Of a stretch of DNA of 64,000 bases, positions 10,529-21,545 are shown one piece after another. The stretch's first letter is position 1; each line of letters opens with the position of its first letter. The position numbers were made by a program, and so were the translations under genes. This DNA is from [Phialemoniopsis] sp. UDSM-2020 (taxonomy: Eukaryota > Ascomycota > Sordariomycetes > Thyridiales > Thyridiaceae): the NCBI GenBank assembly GCA_018873225.1, contig JAEILZ010000004.1:3658001-3722000 (forward strand), in the 5' to 3' direction. The notes beneath the pieces are model-generated. The model worked only from the letters and a program-made list of their open reading frames with translations. It ran no database searches and had not been told where the DNA came from.

Positions 10529-11620
10529 ATGGCGGGAGTTCAGGTAGCCGGAGCCGTGACCAAGCCCACGAGTCCTGAGAAGGTCACCCTCGAAGCGTGG
10601 TCTCAAGGCTTCATGGTCGGGGCATTGATCATCATGGCAGCCATCACGCTGGTCAACATGCGCAAGGGCGTGCTCCTTCATAAATTGATTTTCATCGAGG
10701 TATGCGGATTCGGCTGGCCCTCAGACGATCGTGTATATGTATCATTCCATGATGGCTAACATTCCATTTCTGAATCAACAGCTAGCCCTCGCAGTACCCA
10801 ACGGCTTCTTCGCTTTTCCCGACCCACCGGCGTGGGGCTGGTTTCTCTCCTCGACGGTTGTGCCCCTCATAGCATCCTGGTCGCTGCACAACATTGTTGC
10901 GTGGATGAAGAACAAGCCATTCCTCGAACAAAGAGCAAGCCTCATATACATCGGAACTGTCGTTCTTGTACAGCCGTACTGGATACTGGAGATATACGCC
11001 AACTTTGCCTACTTCAACAATGTTGGGAATACACGTCTCTTCAACAGCACCCGGCCGTTCGAGGCTGTGTGTCGGTGAGTGCGACTCGGACATTCAAAGT
11101 CGATCTGAAGTGCTAACACTGGCGAAATAGTGACCCTTGGTGGATCTTCACAACCGTGAACCTCTTTTACAACATCCGATACCGTTACGAGCTCAGGCTT
11201 ATCGACATTGTCAGGATCTGCCCACGCTTCGGCATCCTGCTCTTCTGCATGATCCTCAGTGTCATTTTCATCATCATCGATCTGCTATCCGTTGTCCCGG
11301 TGATTCCCATTGGGTTCATCAACCCCTTTTGGAAGTTTGCCTTCGTCTTCAAGTGCCTGGCAGATACCATCGTCCTTGACGATTTCAAGACCGCGCTGGA
11401 CAAACTGAGTCGTCATCGGAGATCGCAGATCCTCCCATTTGATGTTTTCGCGGATCCGTTCGGTGCAGATGTGAAAGAAAAGAAGGCATCGGCCTCTCGA
11501 TTGGATTCGGGTTACTCTGATCGTCTTGCCTCTGTGCAAGAGATTGAAACAGTGGCCGAAGGCAGAAGGCCAACCATCTCCTTTCCACCACCCACTCTTT
11601 CTACCAAAGCCTTAATATAG
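10529..11620 (+). CDS. Uncharacterised multi-spanning membrane protein
   Basis: Three exons (10529-10699, 10782-11074, 11131-11620) give 317 aa. Donors GTATGC and GTGAGT and the acceptors (AACAG, AATAG) keep frame, and the second intron contains a CTAAC branch site. About six or seven hydrophobic helices are visible, for example GFMVGALIIMAAITLV, WFLSSTVVPLIAS, IYIGTVVLVQPYWIL, FGILLFCMILSVIFII and FWKFAFVFKCLADTIVL. A roughly 70-residue hydrophilic Ser/Lys-rich C-terminal tail follows, probably cytosolic. The helix count and tail would fit a fungal 7TM receptor-like protein, but I recognise no diagnostic family motif. Function unknown. Confidence 0.8.
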
Positions 11621-12555
11621 CTTAATGTGGGCGTATTTCTTTGACGCCGAAAACCTCTTTATCGTACCCGATGCGCAGTATCCCATTAATGTGTGATCCT
11701 CGATACTTGGCCGCTATGGTCTTGCTACGAACCCCGTCCTTCGCAATAACAAGGTTGCTCCTGACGGGCTTAACGGAGAGGAGAGATGGGACAAAAGTGA
11801 ATAAAAATTAATGAATGGCGAATGCAGCGAAACTCCAGATCAGATCGCGGCATGCGATGACAGCATCCGGACTGCCTCGGCCTGCCGAGTCAGCATGGTC
11901 GGGCGGCACCACGCGCGTTGCCTAGGGACGATCCTCATCGGTCCACATTAGTAAAGTCTAGGCGCTAACACGGATATGCTTATGTATCTCAGCCGCGCTG
12001 TCGAGGCGTGGCAACAGCTGATTGTAGCCGTGCACATCAGAGGCAGACAGTCACACGGCATCTCACTCCCGGCTCAGATTTGTCATCTGCTCCAAATCGA
12101 GCTTACGGAATGTGCCCCACTTTTGTCGAGACACCAACGACACAGCTCCGAGGCTTGACCTGATTAGGAAAATGAGATGTTAGCGTAAAACGATTCCATT
12201 TGACGACGATGTTATAAAAGGCGCCATGCTCGCACTCGCGAACCTCCCTAGAGGGCCAAGCAATCTCAAAAAAGTCTCCGGTAACGTGTCTGGAAGATAC
12301 CTAGATACTATGCTTCGAGTAAGCAGTTCGTTCCTGACCGTTTCCGCTGGAGTGTTGCTTCTCCCGACGCCGACTCGAGAGGCCCGCAATAACCGCAGCT
12401 TCTCCCGCAGCCATGGCGACGCATTTGTCATGTAAAACACATGAGAACAAGTATAAGACGCGACCGAAAGACACCATTTCACTGTTCTAACTCTGTTCAA
12501 ACATCAATCCCATCACCTCACACCTCAAGCACTCTCACCCACTACCTCGCCCATC
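11621..12555. promoter_or_regulatory. Intergenic; promoter of NmrA-like gene
   Basis: No supported gene. Two TATA-like elements face the next gene: TATAAAAG at 12213-12220 and TATAAGA at 12452-12458, the latter 104 nt before the ATG. Confidence 0.5.
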
Positions 12556-13515
12556 ATGTCCAAGATCCTCGCCGTCTTCGGCGCCACCGGCCAGCAGGGC
12601 GCCTCCGTCATCAACCATGTCCTGAGCGACCCAGAGCTGTCCGCGCAGTACAAGATCCGCGGCATCACGCGCGACACCACTTCCGAAAAGGCCAAGCAGC
12701 TCGCCGCCAAGGGGAACGTCGAGGTCGTCCGCGGCGACATGGAGGAACGGTCCTCGCTCGAGGCCGCCCTGAGCGGCGCCCACACCGTCTTCATCATGAC
12801 CGTGCCGTCCCTCGCGCCCAACGGTACCGAGATCGAGTACGGGCAGGCCAAGACCATGGCCGACGTCGCTGTCGCCCAGGGCGCGCAGTACATCATCTTC
12901 AGCACCCTGCCTTCCCCCTCGGAGATGTCGGGCGGCGTGCACACCAAGGTCGGGCCCTTCGAGTCCAAGGCACGTGCCGAGAAGTACATCCGCACTCTGC
13001 CCGTTAAGAGCGCTTTCTTTTCTGGAGGCTACTTCATGAGCAACTGGGCCCTGCAGCCCTTCATCGGGCCCATGAGGGTGCCAGGCGAGGAGACCTGGGT
13101 CATCAGCCGTCCTTTCTCGGGCAAGACCCTGATGCCGTACTTTGACGTCGATGCCGACGCCGGCAAGTTCATCGGGGCCATCCTGGCAGAGCCCGACAAG
13201 CTGGCGGGACAAGTCATCTGCGCCGCGGAGAACCTGTACCCCATTGAGGAGGTCGCCAAGATCATCTCCAAGACCCACGGCAAGAATGTCATCTACAAGG
13301 AGGTGTCGCTGGAGGAGACCAACGCCACGCTGAGCGCCATGGGCCTGCCGCCCGTCTTTGTCGAGCTCTTTGTCGACGGCTTCCAGTGCCAGTCCAAGTA
13401 CGGGTACTGGGGGCCCGAGTCGGAGAAGTGGGTGGCCGAGGGCAAGAAGCTCGCGCGTGGCCGGCTGACCACCCTGGAGGAGTTCTTCACGAAGAACCCT
13501 CTTACCCTGGCTTAA
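12556..13515 (+). CDS. NmrA-like family NAD(P)-binding protein
   Basis: Single exon, 319 aa, the typical NmrA-like length. The N-terminus is an atypical short-chain dehydrogenase Rossmann fold with VFGATGQQGASVI at residues 7-19, matching the GxxGxxG dinucleotide site of NmrA/HSCARG proteins. GDMEER and IMTVPS follow, as expected of the NmrA beta-strands. There is no canonical catalytic Tyr-x-x-x-Lys pair that I can assign, so it may be a redox sensor or regulator rather than an enzyme; isoflavone-reductase-like activity is the alternative. The cytosolic role and target are unknown. It converges on the large redox fusion gene with only 163 nt between stop codons. Confidence 0.85.
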   Translation: MSKILAVFGATGQQGASVINHVLSDPELSAQYKIRGITRDTTSEKAKQLAAKGNVEVVRGDMEERSSLEAALSGAHTVFIMTVPSLAPNGTEIEYGQAKTMADVAVAQGAQYIIFSTLPSPSEMSGGVHTKVGPFESKARAEKYIRTLPVKSAFFSGGYFMSNWALQPFIGPMRVPGEETWVISRPFSGKTLMPYFDVDADAGKFIGAILAEPDKLAGQVICAAENLYPIEEVAKIISKTHGKNVIYKEVSLEETNATLSAMGLPPVFVELFVDGFQCQSKYGYWGPESEKWVAEGKKLARGRLTTLEEFFTKNPLTLA

Positions 13516-13678
13516 AGTCACGATGATACAAATTTGTGCAGTACTTTGTTAGCATCACCTTTGACACGACCTGGTGTTTTATTTATCCTAGAAAGATTGT
13601 GAATGAAATAAATATATATGAATGACTACTTTAAATTTATTTTGTTGATCTCCCTTTCACATTTGCATGCCTCCCCTT

Positions 13679-16600
13679 CTAAAACGTAGGCGCAACCCTC
13701 GCCTCCGGCTGCCCAAGCACAGACTTGAGCTTGAACGACCGGAGCGACCCCGCGCTCGACGGCGCCCGCGACCGGCTCTGCGCCATCGACGCCATAGACA
13801 GCTGTCGAGCATGCTGCTGCACCATGCCACCACCACCGTGCACAGACCCCGAAGTCGGCGACGACGCCCGCGTCGTCGACCGCGACCGCACATGCAGCTT
13901 GCCCATCAAGGACGCCATCGCCGCCGCCGAGTCCAAGGGCGGCGTCGGCGGTTTTCCGTGTCCTACCATAGCGTCGAGCGTCATGCCGCGACGGCCACGG
14001 CCGGAGTGATCGACGCTCGAGCCGCGGCTCGACGGCGGCGTCGGCGCGCCTACACCTAAGCCGGGAATGCCGCCCGCGAGAGCGGCCTCGATGGTGAGCG
14101 CGGGCGGCATCTTGGACAGGCGCCGGATGGCGCGCTGGTTGCGCGTGATGAAGGTCGACATGCGCAGCAGCGCGCTGCCGCTCTCGTGAGTCTCGAGGCC
14201 CGACTGGCCGGTCGGCGACCGCGGTGCGCGAGCGGAGTTCATGGCATCCAACTTGGTCGGCGCGGCCGCGGTGGGTCTGGCCGGCGCCGCGGCGATGGTT
14301 TGTTGGACCCGGCTCATGACACTGTCAAAGTCTGTGGCCGTCTGGTACGCCGCAGGCTGACTGGCCCCGCTGCTGCCGCCCATGACGGGCCTGCTCGCCA
14401 TGCGGAAGAGTGACCCGTTGCGTGCGCTCTGGCGCACGAGCGCCCAGCGGGTGCGGGCCGGGTTGCGCTCGAGCTCCGGGGCGTAGACTGAGAAGAGTGC
14501 GAGGTTGGTGTAGAACACCTCGAGGCGGCGGGCCATGCGCTCCATGATCTGCATGAGGAACGTCGCGAGCAGTGTGACCTGGGCCTCGGCATCAGCTTCA
14601 CCTCCAGCGGCCGCGGCCGCAGCGGCAAGCTCGTCGAACGCGTCCATGCCGGAGCACGCCTCCTCGCGGATGTCCTCGAGTAAGCCCATGTCGAGCTCGA
14701 CGGAGCGGCTCGCGTACGCGATGATGCCACGCTCGTGGTACAGAGCGCCCTCGGCGTTGGAGACAAAGTCACCGACGAGCGCGACCTCGCGCGACGTCTT
14801 GATCGCGGCGTCGGATGTCTTGGCACGCGCTACGATGCCCAGGACGTCCGGCAGGTGCGCTGACCCTTCGACCGAGTTGGCCAGCGCGAACGACAGCTTG
14901 AGCACAAGCTCCTGCAGTTTTGGGCCGAACAGCGCCGAGAACCCCGTCTGCAGCAAGCGGCTCTGGTACTGGTAAAACTGCCGGACGTGCTTGATGTTGA
15001 GCAGGTCGCCCTGGTACCAGAAGCCGCTGGCCGAGACGCCGGGGGCCGCGGCCGAGGACTCGGCCAGGCCGGACTTGTTGGCGGCGATGAGGACCGACAT
15101 CTCGAGCTGCTGCGCGACGAGCGTCTCGACGGACGTGCGCAGGTAGTCGGCCCAGAGGTCGTACAGGTCGGAAAGCTCCTCGCTGGCGTGCAGGTCGGGC
15201 TTGGGGGTGAGGTGGCCGACAAAGTATTTTGTCAGCAGGCTGGAGACCTCCGGGTTGGTCGTGTGGGCGAGGTTGTCAAACGTTTCGGAGCAGTCGACGC
15301 CGGCGTTGGACTTGATGATGAGCGTGCCGCCCGGGTGCATCGGGCAGAAATCCGTAATGTCGTAGGCCTTGCCGTGCACGCCGATCCACATGCGCCCTCC
15401 CGGACGGTGGCCCGTGTTCTTGGCGAGCTGGGACAGCGGGATGGTGGGCACGTTGCACGGCAGGGGCTTGGGCGTCATGAAGACGTCGAGCATGAAGCGG
15501 CGCTCGGCAAACGCCGTGTTGACGATCATATCGGTCGACTCCATGGTCGCGGTGCGGTGGTTGTAGATGGCCTTGCGGATGCCCGACATGACCGAATCGA
15601 AGACGGAGACGGAGCCGCAGACGTATAGATACCCGCCCAAGCCGCCCTGGCTCTTGCTCATGACGAGGTCGCAGACCGTGGCGCCCTGCTCAACGATCAG
15701 GGCGTCGATGTACCGGGGCTGCATCGGCTTCTCGACGAGCTCGCGGCCCTTCATGGCCAGGCCGCGCGAGTCGCGCGAGAAGGCTAGGTGCACCTCCATC
15801 TGGCCTGCGCCGACGTACTGGCGCAGCTCGCATTCGTAACAGAACTTCTCGCGCGACTGCACGCCCAGATAGAGGATGTTGCGGCCGACGGTGCGGCCGA
15901 TGCGGGCTTGCCAGAAGCTGCGGAAGGGGGCGATGCCGCTACCTCCTGCGAAGAAGGCGCAGGGAGCTGCACCATTGAGTGGCAGAGCGAAGGAGACTGG
16001 ACGCGAGACGCCAATCAGAATGTCCTCATCGACTGGGATGACCTCGTCGTTGGACGTGATCCTGGGATTGAGGAAGCCGCTGCTGACACCGCCGCGATTA
16101 ATTTTGGACGATCCGGCAAACGTCGAGCACAGCTCATATTCGGCGCGCGAGACGGTCAGCTCGACGGTGCTCGGCAGCATCTCATCTGGGTAGTTGGAGA
16201 TGGAGTAGGTACGCGGGACCTCGACAGGGATGAGATCGCAGAGCCAAGTGAGGTTTTCGAGATCGAAGGCTTGGTCCCAGATCTGCGAAGGCGTGTCCAC
16301 CAGGGCGGCTTGCAGGAGGTCACCGAGGGATCCGCGGACCGGCCACTCGTCGGTAGCAAGGACCTGGAGAATTGTGTTGGAGGAAGCACGAAGCATGTGG
16401 TGGACCTTGAGAACCAGGTCTTGAGTCAGTGGAGCGAGGTGACCACGGCGGAGGATGTGCTGAACCGTGATCGGTTGGGGTGAAGACATGTGTGACACCG
16501 AGCCAACGTGTTCGGCGAAGCGACCCCATTTCTTGTCAAGCGTCGGCCTGACGTCGAGCATCTCTCCCAGGCCCAGAGAGGCGGCAACCTTGGCGCACTC

Positions 16601-18576
16601 CTCCCAGCTGTTCAAGGGCATGACAGCAAGCCGGTCGCCAGGCTGGAAGGTGATACCAGTGTCATGGATGTCGAGCGAGACGAGAGCGATTGACCTGTCC
16701 GCATCATTGTCGACAAATGAGCGGCCGAGGAGCTTGGCCTGGTACCTGCACTCCTCGAAGCTTCCGCGCATCTGGTGAGGCTCGACGGGAATGTCGGCAC
16801 GGAAAGGATCCAGGCGCTCCTTCATGGCTTCCGAGAACTGCTTGTGCGTCTCCTCCCAAGGCCGCAAGCCGGTGTCTGCTCCGGCACCTGACGAGCCGTT
16901 TGTTTCCGTGCGGCCAGTCTTGCCAGCAATTTCGAGAATACCGAAGACTTTGTACCGGTGGACACCCATGAAGCCGCGCTCGCCCGTGTAAGCCTCCACA
17001 ATCCCGTCGAGAACGCCCATAAGCCGCGCATCGCCGGACTTGGCCACGAATTCGGGGATGCTGTAGTAATTCTCCACCGCGGCGATGAAGGCACGCAGGT
17101 TGGACGGCTGCCAGGCGCGGAGATGAATACCCTCCGCGCCGAGAAAGGATGTGTATTTCTTGCGGCCGAGGAATGCGTCCATGAGGAGATATGGTGGGAA
17201 TTGAAGACCAGAAGCAGCTGGGCATCGCTTGGAAAGTGGCGTCGAGAACTTGGCCCATCGCACCCACTCGTCTGCCGAGACGAAGTTGTCGCCCGAGTTG
17301 GGGCTGGGAGAGATGGAGTGGAAGGCGTTTGGCATGCGCTCAAGGATTTCCTTGAGCCGGATCATCTCGCGGAGGAGCCCTTCGATATTCCTGTTCATGA
17401 CGTGTTCCTGGCAGCTCGCGATGGCGTCGGGACCGTGTTGGAATGATGCTGGACAGTGCTAGTTAGCCATCACATCGAAGTAATACAACCATGAGTCCTT
17501 ACCTGAAGTATCAGCACACCCCTTGAGAAACGCAATCTCCGTTCGATCCCCAAACATAGGCCATCGCAGATCCATATTGTCAAACCTGGCCACATAGGGA
17601 TACGTCGACTTGTTGTCCCGGATCTTGACATTGTACGACGACTGGTCCGGGAACGACAAGTGCGGCACCGCCCTGCCCATCCGCCGCGAGATCTGGTAGT
17701 ACGGCAGGCCGATCGTCTTGGGAATCCCTTTCAACTCCTCCACCACGTCGTCGCTCATCTCGACCTCGGGCCGCGCCTGCTTGACCACCGCCACGCCCTC
17801 GTGCCCGTCGTGCTTCTCCTCGTACCGGTAGATCGAGCACAGCATACCCAGCGCCACGAGCGCGGCCCACAACGCGTCGTCCGGGATGACATCCTCCGTG
17901 CCCTCCACCAGCGGCAGCGCCGCCACGGACTCCCTGACCCGTCCGCGCGCCACACAGCCTGGCATACGCTCGCAGAGGTCGGACCACACCCGGCCCGGCG
18001 AACCCGCGAGGGCGGCGACGTGCTCGTCGATGTCGGGCGGGACGAAGCCGTACTCGGCGGTCAGGAACCCGTCGCGCCAGCCCGTGCGGGGGCCGACCTC
18101 CTCGGCGCGCAGCATGACCTGGCGGGCCGGGGCGCCGAGGGCGACGGCGAGCAGGTCGTGCTCGGCGGCGGCGAGGTCGTCGATGTTCTTTGTGCTGTTG
18201 ATGATGCGGGCTTCGGGCATGGACGAGTAGATAATCTCGTTGATGGCCTTGCGCTCGCTGTAGGGTGAGGAGACGGTTGTGTTAGTGCACTGCGGTTAAT
18301 CGAGTTTGGTTGGGGTCTTTGTGGGTGGTATCATACCGTAGGCGTAGCCATTCTTCTGGGTTGACGCCTCTCGGGATCTAGTACCGGGTCAGTATTGGTG
18401 TTATTCTTGTTGTGGTGTGGCTGTGGACTCACATCAAAAGCTGAATGCAGGTCACCTGGCTGCGAGTAGCCAGAGAAGGAGCAACCCCTCGGGCCCATGC
18501 GGGCGTTGTTGCCTTTGCCAAACGGGCAGGGTCCGGCTCCAGCCGACCTCGACACCGGGCATGATCTTTCGGACAT
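13679..18576 (-). CDS. Giant redox fusion: PrnB/IDO-like domain + FAD/NAD(P) reductase + cytochrome b5
   Basis: Four exons (18576-18433, 18377-18337, 18257-17503, 17448-13679) give 1,569 aa; donors GTGAGT, GTATGA and GTAAGG with AG acceptors keep frame. Residues about 50-500 resemble the PrnB/DUF1864 branch of the heme dioxygenase superfamily (IDO/TDO-like), with WPMFGDRTEIAFLK and GVHRYKVFGILEI; His477 is a candidate heme ligand. Residues about 550-960 are a cytochrome-P450-reductase-type FAD/NAD(P) module without a flavodoxin domain: RTYSISN at about 726 (FAD), AGGSGIAPFR at about 815 (nucleotide), LYVCGS at about 921. Residues about 985-1060 are cytochrome b5 with HPGG (His1018) and a second ligand His1041, 23 residues apart. 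The last 500 residues are helical, then disordered and Ser/Ala/Arg-rich. I infer a self-sufficient heme oxygenating enzyme with built-in electron supply. The PrnB assignment is from memory of motifs and is moderate; the reductase and b5 assignments are strong. Confidence 0.82.
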
Positions 18577-20415
18577 GGTGAAAAAAGGAATGTAGTGAAG
18601 TAAATATTAAGACAATATGAAGGAGTCACCAGGACCGAGAGAAGGGAAGATCGAGCTAATCACACCTAGGCCGTAACGATCATTAGAAAGCGCACCGAAG
18701 GAGAAAAGAGTCGTGATGGGGCTGCATGATGGGATGTGCATCTGGGGGATTTATGGAAACATGCATTTTCGCCAAGCCAAACCGCTGGGAATAGCGACAT
18801 GGTGGCGTTGCGGCGTTTCCCGTGCTGTCACTGGGGCATCGCCTCCTGAGTTTGTTCGAGAGAAGCAAAAAGCAAGGCCCAGAGCTGTGTAACGCATCAA
18901 ATGTCCGGTGTCTGGGTCAACAAAACCGGGGAGGCTGGCTGTCTGGCCCCCGTCACGGTCACAGGGGAAGCTAGAAGCGTTAGTGAGCTGTCAAATCCAG
19001 GCGCCCACGATGTGCAAGTATTCAGGGTCGACATTCCCCGTCGATTTTACGTTAAAATTGTGCCACAAATTCTTCAGGAGGTGCCAATTTGACACAAGCG
19101 ACAGCGCGCCAAGCCGCCGCGGGTACCAGGGTTGTTGGGGGGAGCTAGGATCGGGCGGCAGCATGGCCAAGCTGGGAAGGATTGGACACCCCAGGTGGGC
19201 CCAGAACTGCCATCGCATAAATCGAGGAGCTCGAGCGCCAGGGAGAGAAAAAGAGAGTAAGTCTGGGATCGCCGTTTGGAACCAGAAGATCATGGAGCTG
19301 CACGAGTGTGAATCACTGCAATTGCCGGCCGCGGGATCGGGTCGATCACTGATCTCTGCATGCAGACGACCTGGGCGGCAAGCAACACAGACCTTCTCGA
19401 CATGTCGTGTACCATTATCATCCTGCCAGTACTGTCAACACCAGTGTCAAATGCTCCTGCAGATTTTGACACATCGTGACAGCGACGCCAATTGGGTGAA
19501 GGCAGGGCGCGCAGCACCCGATCGGCTCTCGCGAGAATGAGACAAAAGAGGGCAATGCGCCTCAGGGGTTTGGTTGCTGTAACGGCCAAGACTTATTCTC
19601 CGGGCGGCAATTCGTCGCACGCTCTGTCGCGGTGGGGAACCAAATTTCACAAACCTGGTTTCCAAAGCTGAAACAAGCTTAAGCTTAAGCAACTACCGAA
19701 CGTGGCAGCAAGATTCCGAGGGCAAATTTTCATGATTGGGTTTCTCCACGGCGCGGAGGAGACGCGCGGCCGCCTGATGACCCTTGCTCGTCTGTCGAAC
19801 GATAAATACCTCGCTTCCACCAAGAGCTTGGTCGTCTTTGGAGCTGTACAAACAGGGGATCTTGTATATCAAGGAAGCTAGCATAACAACCTCCAAACAA
19901 TCATCTGAGCATTCTCATCTTGATGCCTGTTTGTGTTTGACTGGAAGTCAAGAAACGGCTACATCTTCGATATGCGCCTTGCTTGTGGGAGATGGCTTTG
20001 GCCGGCTACCCATCCAAAACATGACACGCAAGAAATTAAAGACTGTGTATGGGTAAGGATAGAGCTGCTGCGATGAGATTTCAAAGCTACAATAGTAACG
20101 CTGGTAATGAAGAGCACTGGGCACTGGTAGTTAATTTCTCTTCTGTGATGGTTGACCCAAGACTAGCAGCTACGGGATGGCCATCACGTGCAGAAGACGC
20201 CTTTTATCGATGAAACATCACTTCGCATTCCACTCAGATTCTTCTCGTGGGGAGAATTGCCTTATCATTCAGAATAAAGGCAGCGAAACCTCGACGGAGA
20301 TGATGTGGTGTACCGGTCCTTCAGGTCCGTTGAAGCCTTTCCGTCGAAGTCACCCGAGGTTCTCCTCCCTCTAGCAAAATCCGTCTAGAATACCCATTCG
20401 GGAGGCGTGTTTTCG

Positions 20416-20449
20416 CAGCCAGGCTTTCGAGCCCTGGCTGAGTTTTTTT
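20416..20449 (+). other. Hairpin followed by T-run
   Basis: Arms CAGCCAGG (20416-20423) and CCTGGCTG (20433-20440) form a perfect 8-bp stem with a 9-nt loop. Two bases later come seven T residues (20443-20449). In a eukaryote this could end a Pol III transcript or be accidental; no A- or B-box was seen upstream. Confidence 0.35.
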
Positions 20450-21330
20450 GTTGTTGCTACTTTTTTTGGCCCCGTCTTTCCTTTTTCCTCTGCTGTTCTC
20501 TTGTCTCTTTGCCATCGCGTTTGTTATGCCTTCCTGTCTTTCCCCATCGCGTGCTCACGGCAGTCCAGTCGTTTGAAGTCATCATTATTCGGAAACGGGT
20601 AGACTTCTGGGGGCTTCAGAGTACCTTGTTTGATGCTACGGGCCATTCTCGAAAGTATGCCACTTCATCCAGAGAGACTAACTTCACCAATAAAATTTGC
20701 TTGCTTGCCATCTCTCAGAGTCATCCTTTGCAATGCACGTTAAAGCTGCCTGTTGATTGCCACTGACTTATGAAGGGGGATATCTTCTCCATAATCCTAT
20801 TAACGATGCTATCATATTCCATGGGTCCGATTGGAACTCAATTATTGACGCGCATATAGTTTGAATCGTAGTAAAACTACCGCACAATGACTGCAACGCG
20901 CTGGAAATTGTACTCGGCTGTTCCCATTGTTCCGACGACCGCTTTCAAACACGACACGCCTCTCAACTTTCACATAAAACAGAGTGCTTCCCTTGTTGCT
21001 AGAGTCTAGTTTGGCTGTCCCGCGCCTTTTCCCCTTTCCTTGGGCTCAGCTATATAATCGTCAAGTGCCGGCAACGCCTGTTTAAATGGCATCTATATAT
21101 ATTCATAATATCTCGACAATTGTGAAGCGAATTCTGAGAAGAAGCTGACCTCGTAGCTCACGAGCACAATAGCAGCAACTCCCAACCCCCTCGTCAATGG
21201 CAGCGAGGCACTCTATTGGCTGAGCTTAAATGCCTTTCGGGGACAATAGCGACTTACACACGCAATGGCAGAAACTCACAATTGCGAAATGCCTCTATTC
21301 AAACTGAGTCTTCGCAACACAGATCTCGGG

Positions 21331-21338
21331 TATAAAAG
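21331..21338 (+). promoter_or_regulatory. TATA box of basic nuclear protein gene
   Basis: TATAAAAG lies 215 nt upstream of the ATG at 21546, implying a 5' leader of about 180 nt. Confidence 0.5.
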
Positions 21339-21545
21339 AATCTCTTGGCCTCGAGATTTCAACTCTCGATCCTTTTCTTTCCCATCAACAGCTTCGGATC
21401 TCGCAGTTAACTTTCTTTACCAAAGATCAAGTTCTTCCTCGCGTCGAATCTTCTCTTTCGTCAAGAAAGATACCTGCATCACCACCACCAGCACCGAAGT
21501 ACCAGCGTCTTCTGTCTCCCAGAGACACCTTCTCCGCCGCCGACA

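Larger units (their letters stand above)
18577..21545. other. Long gene-free stretch (3 kb)
   Basis: No ORF here resembles a known protein and none can be joined by convincing introns. It must hold the promoters of the redox fusion (-) and of the basic nuclear protein gene (+). Visible details are an AAGCTT AAGCTT AAGC direct repeat at 19675-19690, a hairpin with a T-run at 20416-20449, and a TATA box at 21331. Confidence 0.5.

Noticed and set aside
12535..13521. 328-codon frame antisense to the NmrA-like gene
   Set aside because: It covers the same bases as a well-recognised enzyme and has no domain.
20416..20449. Bacterial-type rho-independent terminator
   Set aside because: The organism is a fungus; the hairpin is reported only as a structure of unknown role.
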